34,205 nt of DNA, from contig JADYZZ010000067.1 in assembly GCA_020852865.1 (NCBI GenBank), positions 1-34,205 of the forward strand. The letters are read 5' to 3'. This stretch comes from Rubrivivax sp. (GTDB lineage: Bacteria; Pseudomonadota; Gammaproteobacteria; Burkholderiales; Burkholderiaceae_C). Position numbers and translations under genes: made by a program. Positions 16,028-23,671 of the stretch are shown here, in pieces. Below the pieces are notes generated by a model that worked only from the letters and a program-made list of their open reading frames with translations, was not told the DNA's origin and made no database searches. The number at the start of each line of letters is the position of its first letter. The first letter of the stretch is position 1.

Positions 16028-18448
16028 ATGCCGGCGCGCAGCCCGCAGCCGTCGGCGCCGCCGGATGCGGGATCGCCGATGACCCAGGCACGAAGCCATC
16101 TCGCGCTCGGCCCGCCGATCTGGATCGGCGAGTGGCGTGTCGACCCGGCGCTCGACGAAATGAGCTGCGGCGAGCAGCGGGTCAAGCTGGAACCGCGCAA
16201 GATGCGGCTTCTGATGGCATTGGCCGCGCAGCCGGGTCGCCTGGTGCTTGCCGACGAACTGCTCGACACGGTCTGGAAGGACGTCGTCGTCACGCCCAAC
16301 TCGCTGTACCAGAGCGTCGCGCAGTTGCGGCGCCAGCTCGGCGACGACCCCGGTCGGCCGCGCTACATCGTCACCGTGCCGCGCAAGGGCTACCGGCTGG
16401 TCGCCCCGGTGCGCGCGGCCGAGACGTCGGCGGGCACGACGCCTGCCGCCACGGCGGTCGCTCCGGCGTCCGCAGGAGGCCCGGGTCCAGCGCCGCCGGG
16501 GAAACCCGAAGCACCGGAGCCGCCCGCTTCACCCACGCTGCCGCCGGCCGCGCGCGAGCCGCTCGCGGCGCTGCCCCGGCGGCGCCGGCTCCGGCGCGGG
16601 CTGCTGGCCGGCACGGCGCTCGGCGGACTCGGCGCGCTGGCCGGGCTCGGCGCCGGTCTCTGGCGGCTGTGGCCGCGGCGCGAGGCCGCATCGGCACCGC
16701 CGCTCGGGCTGGCGGTGCTCACCTTGCGCGACGATTCGCAGCCGCCCGACACCTCGGGACTGGCCGATGCGTTCACCGAGCAGGTGATCGGCGTGCTGTC
16801 GGCCGAAGCACGGCTGCGTGTGACGGCGCGCGAATCGGCACATGTGTTTCGCGCCGCAGCACTCGAGCCGCAGGACGTCGCGCGCCAGCTCGGCGTGGCC
16901 TTCGTGCTCGAAGGCCGACTGCAGCGCAGTGCCGAACGCGTGCGCCTGGAACTCGTGCTGCACGATGCCGCGGCGCGCCGCGTGCGCTGGCATGACAGCG
17001 TCGAGCGGCCGGCGGCCGAGTTGCCGCGGCTGCCGCAATGGGTCGCCGCGCAGACGCTGGCCGCGCTCGGTCTCGCGGCAGCGCTGCCGACGGCAGCGGA
17101 GGGCGTGCCCTCGCTGCCGGCCTTCGAGGCCTATGTGCGCGGCACGCAGGCGCTGCGCATGCGCACACCGGAGGCGCTGCGCAGCGCGCGCGGGCACTTC
17201 GAGCGTGCCGTCGCGCTCGAGCCGCAATACCTGCCGGCACAGGTGTCGCTCGCCGTCGCCTGGCTCGCCGAGACCGACTACGGCAGCTCGACACCGTTCG
17301 ACGAGGCGATCGAGCAGGCGCGCCACGTGCTGCAGCGCGCGCTCGAGCGCGCCCCGGCAGCGGCCGAGGCCCTGGCCGCCCAGGGTCTGCTGCACCTGAA
17401 GCTGCGCGACAACGACGGCGCACGTCCGCCGTTGCGCCGTGCGGTGGCGGCCCGGCCGAGCTTGGCGGCGGCTCATTTCTGGCTCGGCCTGAGCTACGCC
17501 AACGCCGGCAGGCCGCGCGACGCGCTGCCGCACTACGCGGTGGCCGCCGAGCTCAACCCGTTGGACTTCCAGGTCCATGCCCGGCTGGGCAACGAGTCGA
17601 TGCACGCCGGCCTGCACGACGCCGCGCGCCGCCACTTCGAACGCGCGCGCGAGCTCGGCCCGCATCACCCGAATCCGCTGTGGGGCCGCGCGCTGGTGGG
17701 CTACGCCAGCGGCCGGCTCGACGATGCCGCGCTCGCCTACCGTGCCGCGCTGGCGCTGGACACACGCCGCGCGGACCTCTGGTACGAACTGGCTTGGATC
17801 CATCTCGACCTCGGGCTGCCCAGGCTGGCACAGCGCGCGCAGGCGGCGTTCGAAACGCACGGCGCAGTCGCGGGCGACGCCGCGGCCTTGCGCGCCGCGG
17901 TGGCCGCGCAGCTCGGCCAGCCGGCCCCGCCGCCGCCTGTCGGCGAGGCCGAGGGACAGCTCGGCGAACAGATCCAGGCTGGGCTGGCCGCGGTGCGCAT
18001 CGGCGCGCAGGGCGCCGCACGCGCCGCGCTCGAGCGCATCGGCACGCTCTGGCCGCAGCAGCACCGGGCGCTGCAGGGGCCGTACGCGCTGTTCCACGAC
18101 CGGCTGCCCGCGCTCGACGTGGCGGCAGTGGCACACGCGCTGCGCGACCGCGACACCGAGCAGTGGCTGTCGCTGGCGCGCAGCGAACTCGACGGCCCCG
18201 AGCAAGGCGGCTGCTCCTGGCACAGCCTGGAGCACCAGCGCGCGCGCTGGCTCGCGCTCAACGACGCACCGCAGGCCGCGCTGGCGCGCCTGCGCACGGC
18301 CGTCGCTGCCGGCTGGCGGCGCGCCTGGCAGCTTGCGTACGACCCGGCGTTCGGCGGCATCCCCGGCGCGGATCTGCACGCCGCACTCACGCCCTTGCAC
18401 GCGACGCTCGCCGCACAGCGCGCGCGCGTCGAACGCGAAGGCGGCTGA
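16028..18448 (+). CDS. CadC/ToxR-like membrane-bound transcriptional regulator with TolB-like and TPR regions
   Basis: About 806 aa. Residues about 30-125 are an OmpR-type winged helix (VKLEPRKMRLLMALAAQPG, VWKDVVVTPNSLYQSVAQLR, YIVTVPRKGYRLVAPV). A proline-rich linker and basic stretch lead into one membrane segment (LLAGTALGGLGALAGLGAGL, about residues 190-215). Then comes a TolB/FlgO-like domain (LAVLTLRDDSQPPDTSGLAD to FVLEGRLQRSAERVRLELVL), followed by several TPR-like repeats to the C-terminus. The DNA-binding domain is cytoplasmic and the rest presumably periplasmic, as in CadC. The start is uncertain: ATG 16028, ATG 16079 or TTG 16019, all N-terminal to the winged helix and none with a strong ribosome site. 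It is divergent from the rhodanese gene. The signal sensed is unknown. Confidence 0.83.
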   Translation: MPARSPQPSAPPDAGSPMTQARSHLALGPPIWIGEWRVDPALDEMSCGEQRVKLEPRKMRLLMALAAQPGRLVLADELLDTVWKDVVVTPNSLYQSVAQLRRQLGDDPGRPRYIVTVPRKGYRLVAPVRAAETSAGTTPAATAVAPASAGGPGPAPPGKPEAPEPPASPTLPPAAREPLAALPRRRRLRRGLLAGTALGGLGALAGLGAGLWRLWPRREAASAPPLGLAVLTLRDDSQPPDTSGLADAFTEQVIGVLSAEARLRVTARESAHVFRAAALEPQDVARQLGVAFVLEGRLQRSAERVRLELVLHDAAARRVRWHDSVERPAAELPRLPQWVAAQTLAALGLAAALPTAAEGVPSLPAFEAYVRGTQALRMRTPEALRSARGHFERAVALEPQYLPAQVSLAVAWLAETDYGSSTPFDEAIEQARHVLQRALERAPAAAEALAAQGLLHLKLRDNDGARPPLRRAVAARPSLAAAHFWLGLSYANAGRPRDALPHYAVAAELNPLDFQVHARLGNESMHAGLHDAARRHFERARELGPHHPNPLWGRALVGYASGRLDDAALAYRAALALDTRRADLWYELAWIHLDLGLPRLAQRAQAAFETHGAVAGDAAALRAAVAAQLGQPAPPPPVGEAEGQLGEQIQAGLAAVRIGAQGAARAALERIGTLWPQQHRALQGPYALFHDRLPALDVAAVAHALRDRDTEQWLSLARSELDGPEQGGCSWHSLEHQRARWLALNDAPQAALARLRTAVAAGWRRAWQLAYDPAFGGIPGADLHAALTPLHATLAAQRARVEREGG

Positions 18449-18462
18449 TGCCGCCCGGCCCA

Positions 18463-18483
18463 GGCCCGCTGCCGCTGCGGGCC
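18463..18483 (+). terminator. Possible hairpin after the CadC-like gene
   Basis: GGCCCGC (18463-18469) and GCGGGCC (18477-18483) form a perfect 7-bp stem around a 7-nt loop, 15 nt after the regulator stop codon. No T-rich tail follows, so it is at best a pause or Rho-assisted end. Confidence 0.3.
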
Positions 18484-18801
18484 GGCCACACCGCTGCGGC
18501 GCGGACGGTTGGGGCATCGCCGCCATGCCGGATGCCCCGGCGCCCGGCCGGACCTTCGCCGCGCTCGCACGGGCGCGGCTGACCGAGCGGCGCATGGGGG
18601 CTGCCCGCGCTGGATCCGGCGTCCTTTGCCGCGTGCATGGAGAGACGCCCGGGGCGCCGGCCGACACGGCGGATGACCGGTGCGGCGCCCGGGCAAGACA
18701 ACGCGCGGCACCGGCCAACGCGGTTCGGCACGCGAAGCCGCATTCGGCGCGGATCGTCGTGCCCGGCAGGCCGCGCACCGCCTGCGCCTCGGCGATTGCG
18801 C
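18484..18801. other. No gene seen between the CadC-like regulator and tRNA-Pro
   Basis: Frames are open on both strands because of the GC content, but their translations are arginine/alanine/proline-rich with no recognisable motif, no ribosome site and no codon bias like the neighbours. I see nothing here that I can name. Confidence 0.5.
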
Positions 18802-18878
18802 TGGTCGGGGTGACACGATTCGAACGTGCGACCCACTGCTCCCAAAGCAGTTGCGCTACCAGGCTGCGCCACACCCCG
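18802..18878 (-). tRNA. tRNA-Pro (anticodon UGG)
   Basis: Read on the minus strand, the 77-nt sequence starts CGGGGTGTGGCGCAGCCTGG and ends CACCCCGACCA with an encoded CCA. The acceptor stem CGGGGTG/CACCCCG pairs fully. The anticodon arm ACTGC-TTTGGGA-GCAGT gives anticodon TGG (proline, CCN reader). The T-loop GTTCGAATC is canonical. All four arms are present and there is no intron. tRNA genes are common integration targets, but no integrase or attachment-site repeat is seen next to it. Confidence 0.95.
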
Positions 18879-18965
18879 AGCCGGCGATTCTAGTCGGCAC
18901 CCCGTGCCGCGGACGGCCTCGTCGGTGGTGCGGTGCGCGATGCGAACGACGCCCGGATCGCGCCT

Positions 18966-19526
18966 TCAGCCGGCCGCCGCCGACGGCGCGGGCAGCTGCA
19001 ACTGGCGCGCCACCGCCATGCATTGCCGGATGTGCTGCTCGCACACGTAGCGCAATGCCGAGTAGGTGAGCACGGCCGACACCGCCTGCCCGGCGACCGG
19101 AACGAACTTGGCCGCCTGCTGTGCCGTCAGGCGCACGCCCACGGCGCGCAGCAGCTGGAGCACCAGATCGCGCGTGACGATGCGGCCGATCAGCATGCCG
19201 CCGCCGGCGCTGATGGCCTTGTAGACGACGAGGCGGCGGTCGGGCGCCAGGCGCTCGATCTGCGCCGGCGTGAGGCCGAACTCGCGGTTGATCTGCGGCA
19301 GCAGCGAGATCAGCACGCCGACGTCGGTGACCCAGTCGACGCCCGGCAGCGGCACCATCGCCACGCCGGCAGCGAGCAGCGCACGCCGTGCCGCCTTCTT
19401 GCGGCAGCGCCGCGCGATGGCCTGCAGGTCGCTGCCGTACGCGCCCTCGTCCACCACTTCCCAGGCCGTTGCGTCCGCCGCCTGCCGGCCGGGTGCCGCA
19501 GAGCCGTCGCCTGCCGCCGTGCGCAT
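18966..19526 (-). CDS. Conserved-type hydrophobic protein, DUF697/EcsC-like
   Basis: 186 aa. After a polar N-terminus and a basic RRCRKKAARRALLAAG segment, the protein has a hydrophobic region VAMVPLPGVDWVTDVGVLIS and a second hydrophobic part around FVPVAGQAVSAVLTYSALRY. The PxPGVDWxTD pattern followed by an amphipathic helix resembles DUF697-like or EcsC-like membrane-associated domains, but no GTPase or protease part is attached. The start at ATG 19526 has GGAGGG seven nt upstream. It lies 87 nt from the tRNA. Function unknown; association with the inner membrane is likely. Confidence 0.62.
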   Translation of the reverse strand: MRTAAGDGSAAPGRQAADATAWEVVDEGAYGSDLQAIARRCRKKAARRALLAAGVAMVPLPGVDWVTDVGVLISLLPQINREFGLTPAQIERLAPDRRLVVYKAISAGGGMLIGRIVTRDLVLQLLRAVGVRLTAQQAAKFVPVAGQAVSAVLTYSALRYVCEQHIRQCMAVARQLQLPAPSAAAG

Positions 19527-19543
19527 CGCCCAGCCCTCCGCGC

Positions 19544-20097
19544 TCAGAGCCCGGTCGCGCGCGCTGCCGCCCGGATCGCGCGCAGGCGGGTGCGGCTCGT
19601 GCTCAGGTCGGCGTCGGCCATGAGGTGCAACAGGCCGGGCCTTGCGGCGGCCAGCCGACGCTCGCGCGCCGGCGCGAACGACTCGGAGCCCTCGACGCAC
19701 TCGGCATGCCAGCCGCAGGCGCACGCCAGCAGCGCAACGCTGGTGTTGAAGAGCGCGCTGCCGCTGACGCGGCTGCGGCATTCGTGTTCCTGGTGCATGC
19801 GGTTCGTGCCGTAGGCGCCATTGTCGACGACGACGCCGAGCAGGCGGCGCACATAGCACCGCCGATGGCGGCGGCCCGCTCGCGGCCCGGCGTCGACAGA
19901 TCGCCGTCGCGGGCGATGCCGACCATCGCGCGCGCGGGCTCGCGCGGCGCGGCGGCCGCCGCCGGCGGCGCCTGGCCCGTCGCGCCCGAGGTCGGCGCGA
20001 GCTGCGTGCGGCCGCGGCGGCGCAGGCCCGCTCGGGCGAGGCGGCAGGCAGCACGGTGCGCCGCATGAAGGCAGGTCCGTGCTCGCATACGGATCAT
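19544..20097 (-). pseudogene. Frameshifted remnant, possibly a histidine phosphatase-like gene
   Basis: Two minus-strand frames together look like one gene. The upstream frame (from about 20097) contains DGDLSTPGRERAAAIGGAM, which resembles the helix after the catalytic histidine in phosphoglycerate-mutase-like phosphatases. Around 19850 the plausible protein continues in another frame as RRLLGVVVDNGAYGTNRMHQ and runs with good GC3 codons to a stop at 19544. No single frame spans both parts, and no RHG catalytic motif is visible upstream. Either a frameshift has broken the gene or a sequencing indel is present. Family assignment is weak; the region could also be only chance coding-like sequence. 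Confidence 0.35.
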
Positions 20098-20248
20098 CGT
20101 GCTTCCCGCTTCGTGGCACTCGTTCGTCGTTGCCTGGTGTGCGTGTCTGGGGGGCGGTCCCCAATCGTCTGCAGGGCTTGACTCGGCGCAGGGTCTGCAC
20201 GGATCGGCGGCCTAGGATTTTTCCCAGCAACACGAAGGAGGTACCGTC

Positions 20249-20746
20249 ATGACAAGGGCTATGAGGATGTCTTCGATGGCCGCAGTTCTGGCGTCCACTG
20301 CAATGGGCATCGCGTTCGCCGCAGAGCTGCCGAGGGAAGGCAGCTACGACCACACGACCTGCTTCACGCGGATCAGCACGCGCATCGACTATTCGCCGAC
20401 CCACTTTGCCTACAGCCACGAGGACACAGGCACGTCGGTCAGCAGTCCTCCGGGGGGCCTGTTCGACGGCGAAACGGTCCGATGCGTGGGGATGACCGCA
20501 TCCTTCGACGGCAAGCGATCGGGGAGCACGGTCTGCGAAGGCGTCGCCAGGAACGGCGACAAGCGACTTACACGTTTCTGGTACGACAGCGAGGGCGTGT
20601 ATCAGCGCGAGGCGGTGACCGGCACCGGTCAGTATGAGGGCTTGATCACGACCGGCTCGGTCAAGGCCGTGGGGCAGACCCGGCAGATCAAGCCCGGAAC
20701 GACGCAGTACTGCAATCGGGGAACCGGCACCTACAAGCTGAAGTAG
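20249..20746 (+). CDS. Small secreted protein of unknown function
   Basis: 165 aa with a clear signal peptide: MTRAMRMSS, hydrophobic MAAVLASTAMGIAFA, cleavage before AELPREG. The mature part of about 140 residues is polar and contains four cysteines (TTCFTR, VRCVGM, TVCEGV, QYCNRG), which could form two disulfide bonds in the periplasm. Glycine-rich beta-type segments such as RFWYDSEGVYQREAVTGTGQ suggest an all-beta fold. A near-perfect ribosome site AAGGAGGT stands six nt before the ATG at 20249, the strongest in the window. Base use is less extreme in GC than in its neighbours. Not recognised. It stands alone, with empty sequence on both sides. Confidence 0.8.
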   Translation: MTRAMRMSSMAAVLASTAMGIAFAAELPREGSYDHTTCFTRISTRIDYSPTHFAYSHEDTGTSVSSPPGGLFDGETVRCVGMTASFDGKRSGSTVCEGVARNGDKRLTRFWYDSEGVYQREAVTGTGQYEGLITTGSVKAVGQTRQIKPGTTQYCNRGTGTYKLK

Positions 20747-21183
20747 GACAGTCACGCTGGAGGCGCTTGACGCGGCGATGCAGCGGCTTGCGGGCGACGC
20801 AGCGTGAATCGAGGGTCGGGACCGATCGTCCCTCGCAGCCGCAGGTCCTTGCCGGGCGCGAGCTCGCCGGATCCGCTCGACATGCTGTGTTGGTGATGCC
20901 GATCGCGGCATTGGGGGGCGCCCGGCCCACGCGTGGCCAGGCGGATTCCCGCGCACACCGGTGCGCGTGAGTCGGGGCCTTGGCTTGCCATGGCGCCACT
21001 CCAACGGGGCGGTGCAGGCGCGGCGGCGGCGCGGCCACGCGGCGGCGGCGGCAGCAGCAGCAGCAGCAGCAGCAGCGCGGCGGCAGCGGCCGCGGATAAG
21101 GCCGACCGCCCGGCGGCGGCGCGCGGCGCTGCCGTGTATGCTGGCCGCTCGCCCCCACTCGATCCAGCGCCAGAGGCCCCGCC
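20747..21183 (+). other. Intergenic region before the sugar-catabolism genes
   Basis: 437 nt without a convincing gene. It holds a GGC/GCA triplet-repeat tract at 21051-21076, described separately. A serine/alanine-repeat frame on the plus strand (20933-21187) ends in an ATGA with the next gene, but it is made largely of the repeat and has no ribosome site. A TGTATGCT about 50 nt before the next gene could be an extended -10, without a clear -35. Confidence 0.45.
21051..21076 (+). repeat. (GCA)8 trinucleotide microsatellite
   Basis: Eight uninterrupted GCA units (21051-21074) plus GC, flanked on both sides by GGC-rich triplets. It is 107 nt upstream of the Gfo/Idh start, outside any supported coding frame. 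Such tracts can change length by slippage and so alter promoter or leader spacing. Confidence 0.85.
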
Positions 21184-22359
21184 ATGAGCACCCGCACGAT
21201 CGGCATCGTGATGCACGGCGTCACCGGACGCATGGGCACCAACCAGCATCTGGTGCGCTCGATCGTCGCCATCCGCCGCGCCGGCGGCGTGCTTCTGGCC
21301 AATGGCGAGCGCGTGCTGCCCGACCCGCTGCTGATCGGGCGCGACGCCGCCAAGGTCGAGGCGCTGGCGCGCGCCAACGGCATCGGCCGCTGGGGCACCG
21401 ATCTCGACGCCGCGCTGGCGAGCAAGACCGACACCGTGTTCTTCGACGCCGGCACGACGCAGATGCGCCCGGCGCTGCTGGCCAAGGCGCTGCGCGCGGG
21501 CAAGCATGTCTACTGCGAGAAGCCGATCGCCACGAACCTCGTCGAGGCGGTCGAGATCGCGCGCCTGGCCGAGGAGCTGCAGCGCACGCGCGTCCTCAAG
21601 CACGGCGCCGTGCAGGACAAGCTGTTCCTGCCCGGGCTGCGCAAGCTCGACCTGCTGCGCCGCGCCGGTTTCTTCGGCCGCATGCTGAGCGTGCGCATCG
21701 AGTTCGGCTACTGGGTGTTCGAAGGCGATCTGCAGCCGATCCAGCGCCCGAGCTGGAACTACCGCGCCGAGGACGGCGGCGGCATCATCCTCGACATGAT
21801 GTGCCACTGGCGCTACGTGCTCGACAACCTGTTCGGCGAGGTGCAGTCGGTGAGCTGCATCGGCGCCACCCATATCCCCGAACGCTGGGACGAGCAGGGA
21901 CGCAAGTACCGCGCCAGCGCCGACGACGCCGCCTACGCGACGCTGCAGCTGCGCGGCCACGACGGCGAGCCCGTGATCGCGCAGGTCAACAGTTCCTGGT
22001 GCACGCGCGTGCGCCGCGACGACCTCGTCACCTTCCACGTCGACGGCACGCACGGCTCGGCCGTGGCCGGGCTGCAGAGCTGCCGCGCGCAGAGCCGCGT
22101 CGCGACGCCGCGCCCGGTGTGGAATCCCGACGTCGCGCAGACGATGGACTTCCTCGGCCAGTGGCAGGAGGTGCCCGACACCGAGGCCTACGACAACGGC
22201 TTCAAGGTCCAGTGGGAGGCCTTCATCCGCCATGTCTGCGAGGATGCCCCCTACCGGTGGACGCTGGCCGAAGGCGCCAAGGGCGTGCAGCTGGTCGAGG
22301 CGGCGCTGCAGAGCTGGAAGGAGCGGCGCTGGGTCGACCTGCCGCCGCTGGCCTTCTGA
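21184..22359 (+). CDS. Gfo/Idh/MocA-family oxidoreductase
   Basis: 391 aa NAD(P)-dependent sugar/cyclitol oxidoreductase. The N-terminal Rossmann part starts IGIVMHGVTGRMGTNQHL and contains FDAGTTQMRPALLAKALRAG and the family signature HVYCEKPIATNLVEAVEIAR (lysine of the EKP motif near residue 118). The second half is the C-terminal alpha/beta substrate domain with EDGGGIILDMMCHWRYVLDN, whose histidine is in the usual catalytic place. At about 390 aa it is slightly longer than the common 330-370. It heads a rightward cluster with the DUF993 and isomerase genes, so it likely oxidises or reduces a keto-sugar or inositol intermediate. Substrate unknown. Confidence 0.88.
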   Translation: MSTRTIGIVMHGVTGRMGTNQHLVRSIVAIRRAGGVLLANGERVLPDPLLIGRDAAKVEALARANGIGRWGTDLDAALASKTDTVFFDAGTTQMRPALLAKALRAGKHVYCEKPIATNLVEAVEIARLAEELQRTRVLKHGAVQDKLFLPGLRKLDLLRRAGFFGRMLSVRIEFGYWVFEGDLQPIQRPSWNYRAEDGGGIILDMMCHWRYVLDNLFGEVQSVSCIGATHIPERWDEQGRKYRASADDAAYATLQLRGHDGEPVIAQVNSSWCTRVRRDDLVTFHVDGTHGSAVAGLQSCRAQSRVATPRPVWNPDVAQTMDFLGQWQEVPDTEAYDNGFKVQWEAFIRHVCEDAPYRWTLAEGAKGVQLVEAALQSWKERRWVDLPPLAF

Positions 22360-22430
22360 GCACCGCCGGGGCATGGATCCCATCCGCGATTCGTTCCGGC
22401 CAGGGCCCTGAGCATCGGGGCTGCACCGCC

Positions 22431-23639
22431 ATGTCCCTCACGATCATGCTGCCCGGCTCCGACGGCGCGCTCGGGCCGTACCGGCTGCGCGGGCCGGGTG
22501 CCTTCCTGCCGGCCGCGCCGGGCATGCCGCTGGCGCGCATCGCCTACTCGGCCGCCCATGTGGTGGCCGATCCGCGCGCCGCCATCGACCCCTGGCTCGA
22601 ATGCGCCCTCGACTGGGACGCCACCATCGCCTACCGGCTGCACCTGTGGCGCCTGGGCCTGGGCGTGGCCGAGGCGATGGACACCGCACAGCGCGGCATG
22701 GGCCTCGATTGGCCGACTTCGCTCGAGCTCATCGGGCGCTCGATCGACGCGGCGCGCGGCGTGCCCGGCGCGAGGCTGGCCAGCGGCTGCGGCACCGACC
22801 ACCTGGCGCCCGCGGACGCACGCGGCGTCGACGACGTCATCCGCGCCTACGAGGAGCAGATGGCCGCGATCGAGAAGCTCGGCGGCCGCCTCATCGTGAT
22901 GGCCAGCCGCGCGCTGGTGCGCGTGGCGCGCGGGCCGGCCGACTACGAACGCGTGTACGACCGCATCCTGAGCCAGGCGCGCGAGCCGGTGATCCTGCAC
23001 TGGCTGGGCGAGATGTTCGACCCCGCGCTCGCCGGCTACTGGGGTTCGGGCGATGCGATGCGCGCGATGGACACCGCGCTCGGCGTCATCGCGGCGCACG
23101 CGGCCAAGGTCGACGGCATCAAGATCTCGCTGCTCGACAAGGGCAAGGAGATCGCGATGCGCCGCCGCCTGCCCGCCACGGGCGGCAGCGACGGCCGCGG
23201 GGTGCGCATGTACACCGGAGACGACTTCGACTACGCCGAGCTGATCGCCGGCGACGGCGTCGGCGAGGCGCCCAACCGGCACCACAGCGACGCGCTGCTC
23301 GGCATCTTCGACGCCATCGCGCCGGCGGCCAGCGCGGCGCTCGCGGCGCTGACGGCCGGCGACCGCGACCGCTTCCACGCCATCCTGGCGCCCACCGTGC
23401 CGCTGTCGCGCCATGTCTTCCGCGCGCCGACGCGCTTTTACAAGACCGGCGTCGTCTTCATGGCCTGGCTCAACGGCCACCAGAGCCACTTCACGATGGT
23501 CGGCGGGCAGCAGAGCACGCGCTCGCTCGTCCACTTCGTCGAGCTGTTCCGGCTGGCCGATGCCGCCGGCCTGCTGGCCGACCCCGAGCGCGCGGCGCGG
23601 CGCATGCGCACGCTGCTGGCCCTGCACGGCATCGAGTAG
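22431..23639 (+). CDS. DUF993 / dihydrodipicolinate synthase-like protein
   Basis: 402 aa protein matching the DUF993 group, which has a TIM-barrel related to N-acetylneuraminate lyase/dihydrodipicolinate synthase aldolases. Segments such as RIAYSAAHVVADPRAAIDPW, LDWDATIAYRLHLWRLGLGV, EPVILHWLGEMFDPALAGYW and AAKVDGIKISLLDKGKE are typical; the lysine in GIKISLLDK is at the place of the Schiff-base lysine of the aldolase superfamily (inference). Activity on a sugar-derived oxo-acid is plausible. The ATG at 22431 follows 71 nt after the oxidoreductase, and the third gene starts 32 nt after its stop, which suggests one transcript. Confidence 0.8.
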   Translation: MSLTIMLPGSDGALGPYRLRGPGAFLPAAPGMPLARIAYSAAHVVADPRAAIDPWLECALDWDATIAYRLHLWRLGLGVAEAMDTAQRGMGLDWPTSLELIGRSIDAARGVPGARLASGCGTDHLAPADARGVDDVIRAYEEQMAAIEKLGGRLIVMASRALVRVARGPADYERVYDRILSQAREPVILHWLGEMFDPALAGYWGSGDAMRAMDTALGVIAAHAAKVDGIKISLLDKGKEIAMRRRLPATGGSDGRGVRMYTGDDFDYAELIAGDGVGEAPNRHHSDALLGIFDAIAPAASAALAALTAGDRDRFHAILAPTVPLSRHVFRAPTRFYKTGVVFMAWLNGHQSHFTMVGGQQSTRSLVHFVELFRLADAAGLLADPERAARRMRTLLALHGIE

Positions 23640-23671
23640 CGGCCCCGCACGCCAACCGCCGGCCCGGCCCG

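Noticed and set aside
16529..18874. Long minus-strand frame opposite the CadC-like regulator and across the tRNA.
   Set aside because: Antisense shadow: low-complexity translation, and it would run through the tRNA gene.
18802..18966. tRNA-Pro as the attachment site of an integrated element.
   Set aside because: No integrase, no second copy of the tRNA 3' end and no phage or plasmid genes are visible in the flanking sequence.
20818..20842. Short inverted repeat GGGAC-CGATC-GTCCC as terminator of the secreted-protein gene.
   Set aside because: Only a 5-bp stem, about 75 nt after the stop and without a T-run; too weak to call.
20933..21187. Small poly-Ser/poly-Ala frame ending in ATGA with the Gfo/Idh gene.
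   Set aside because: It is composed mostly of the triplet repeat, has no ribosome site and no recognisable domain; the overlap with the next start is likely chance.
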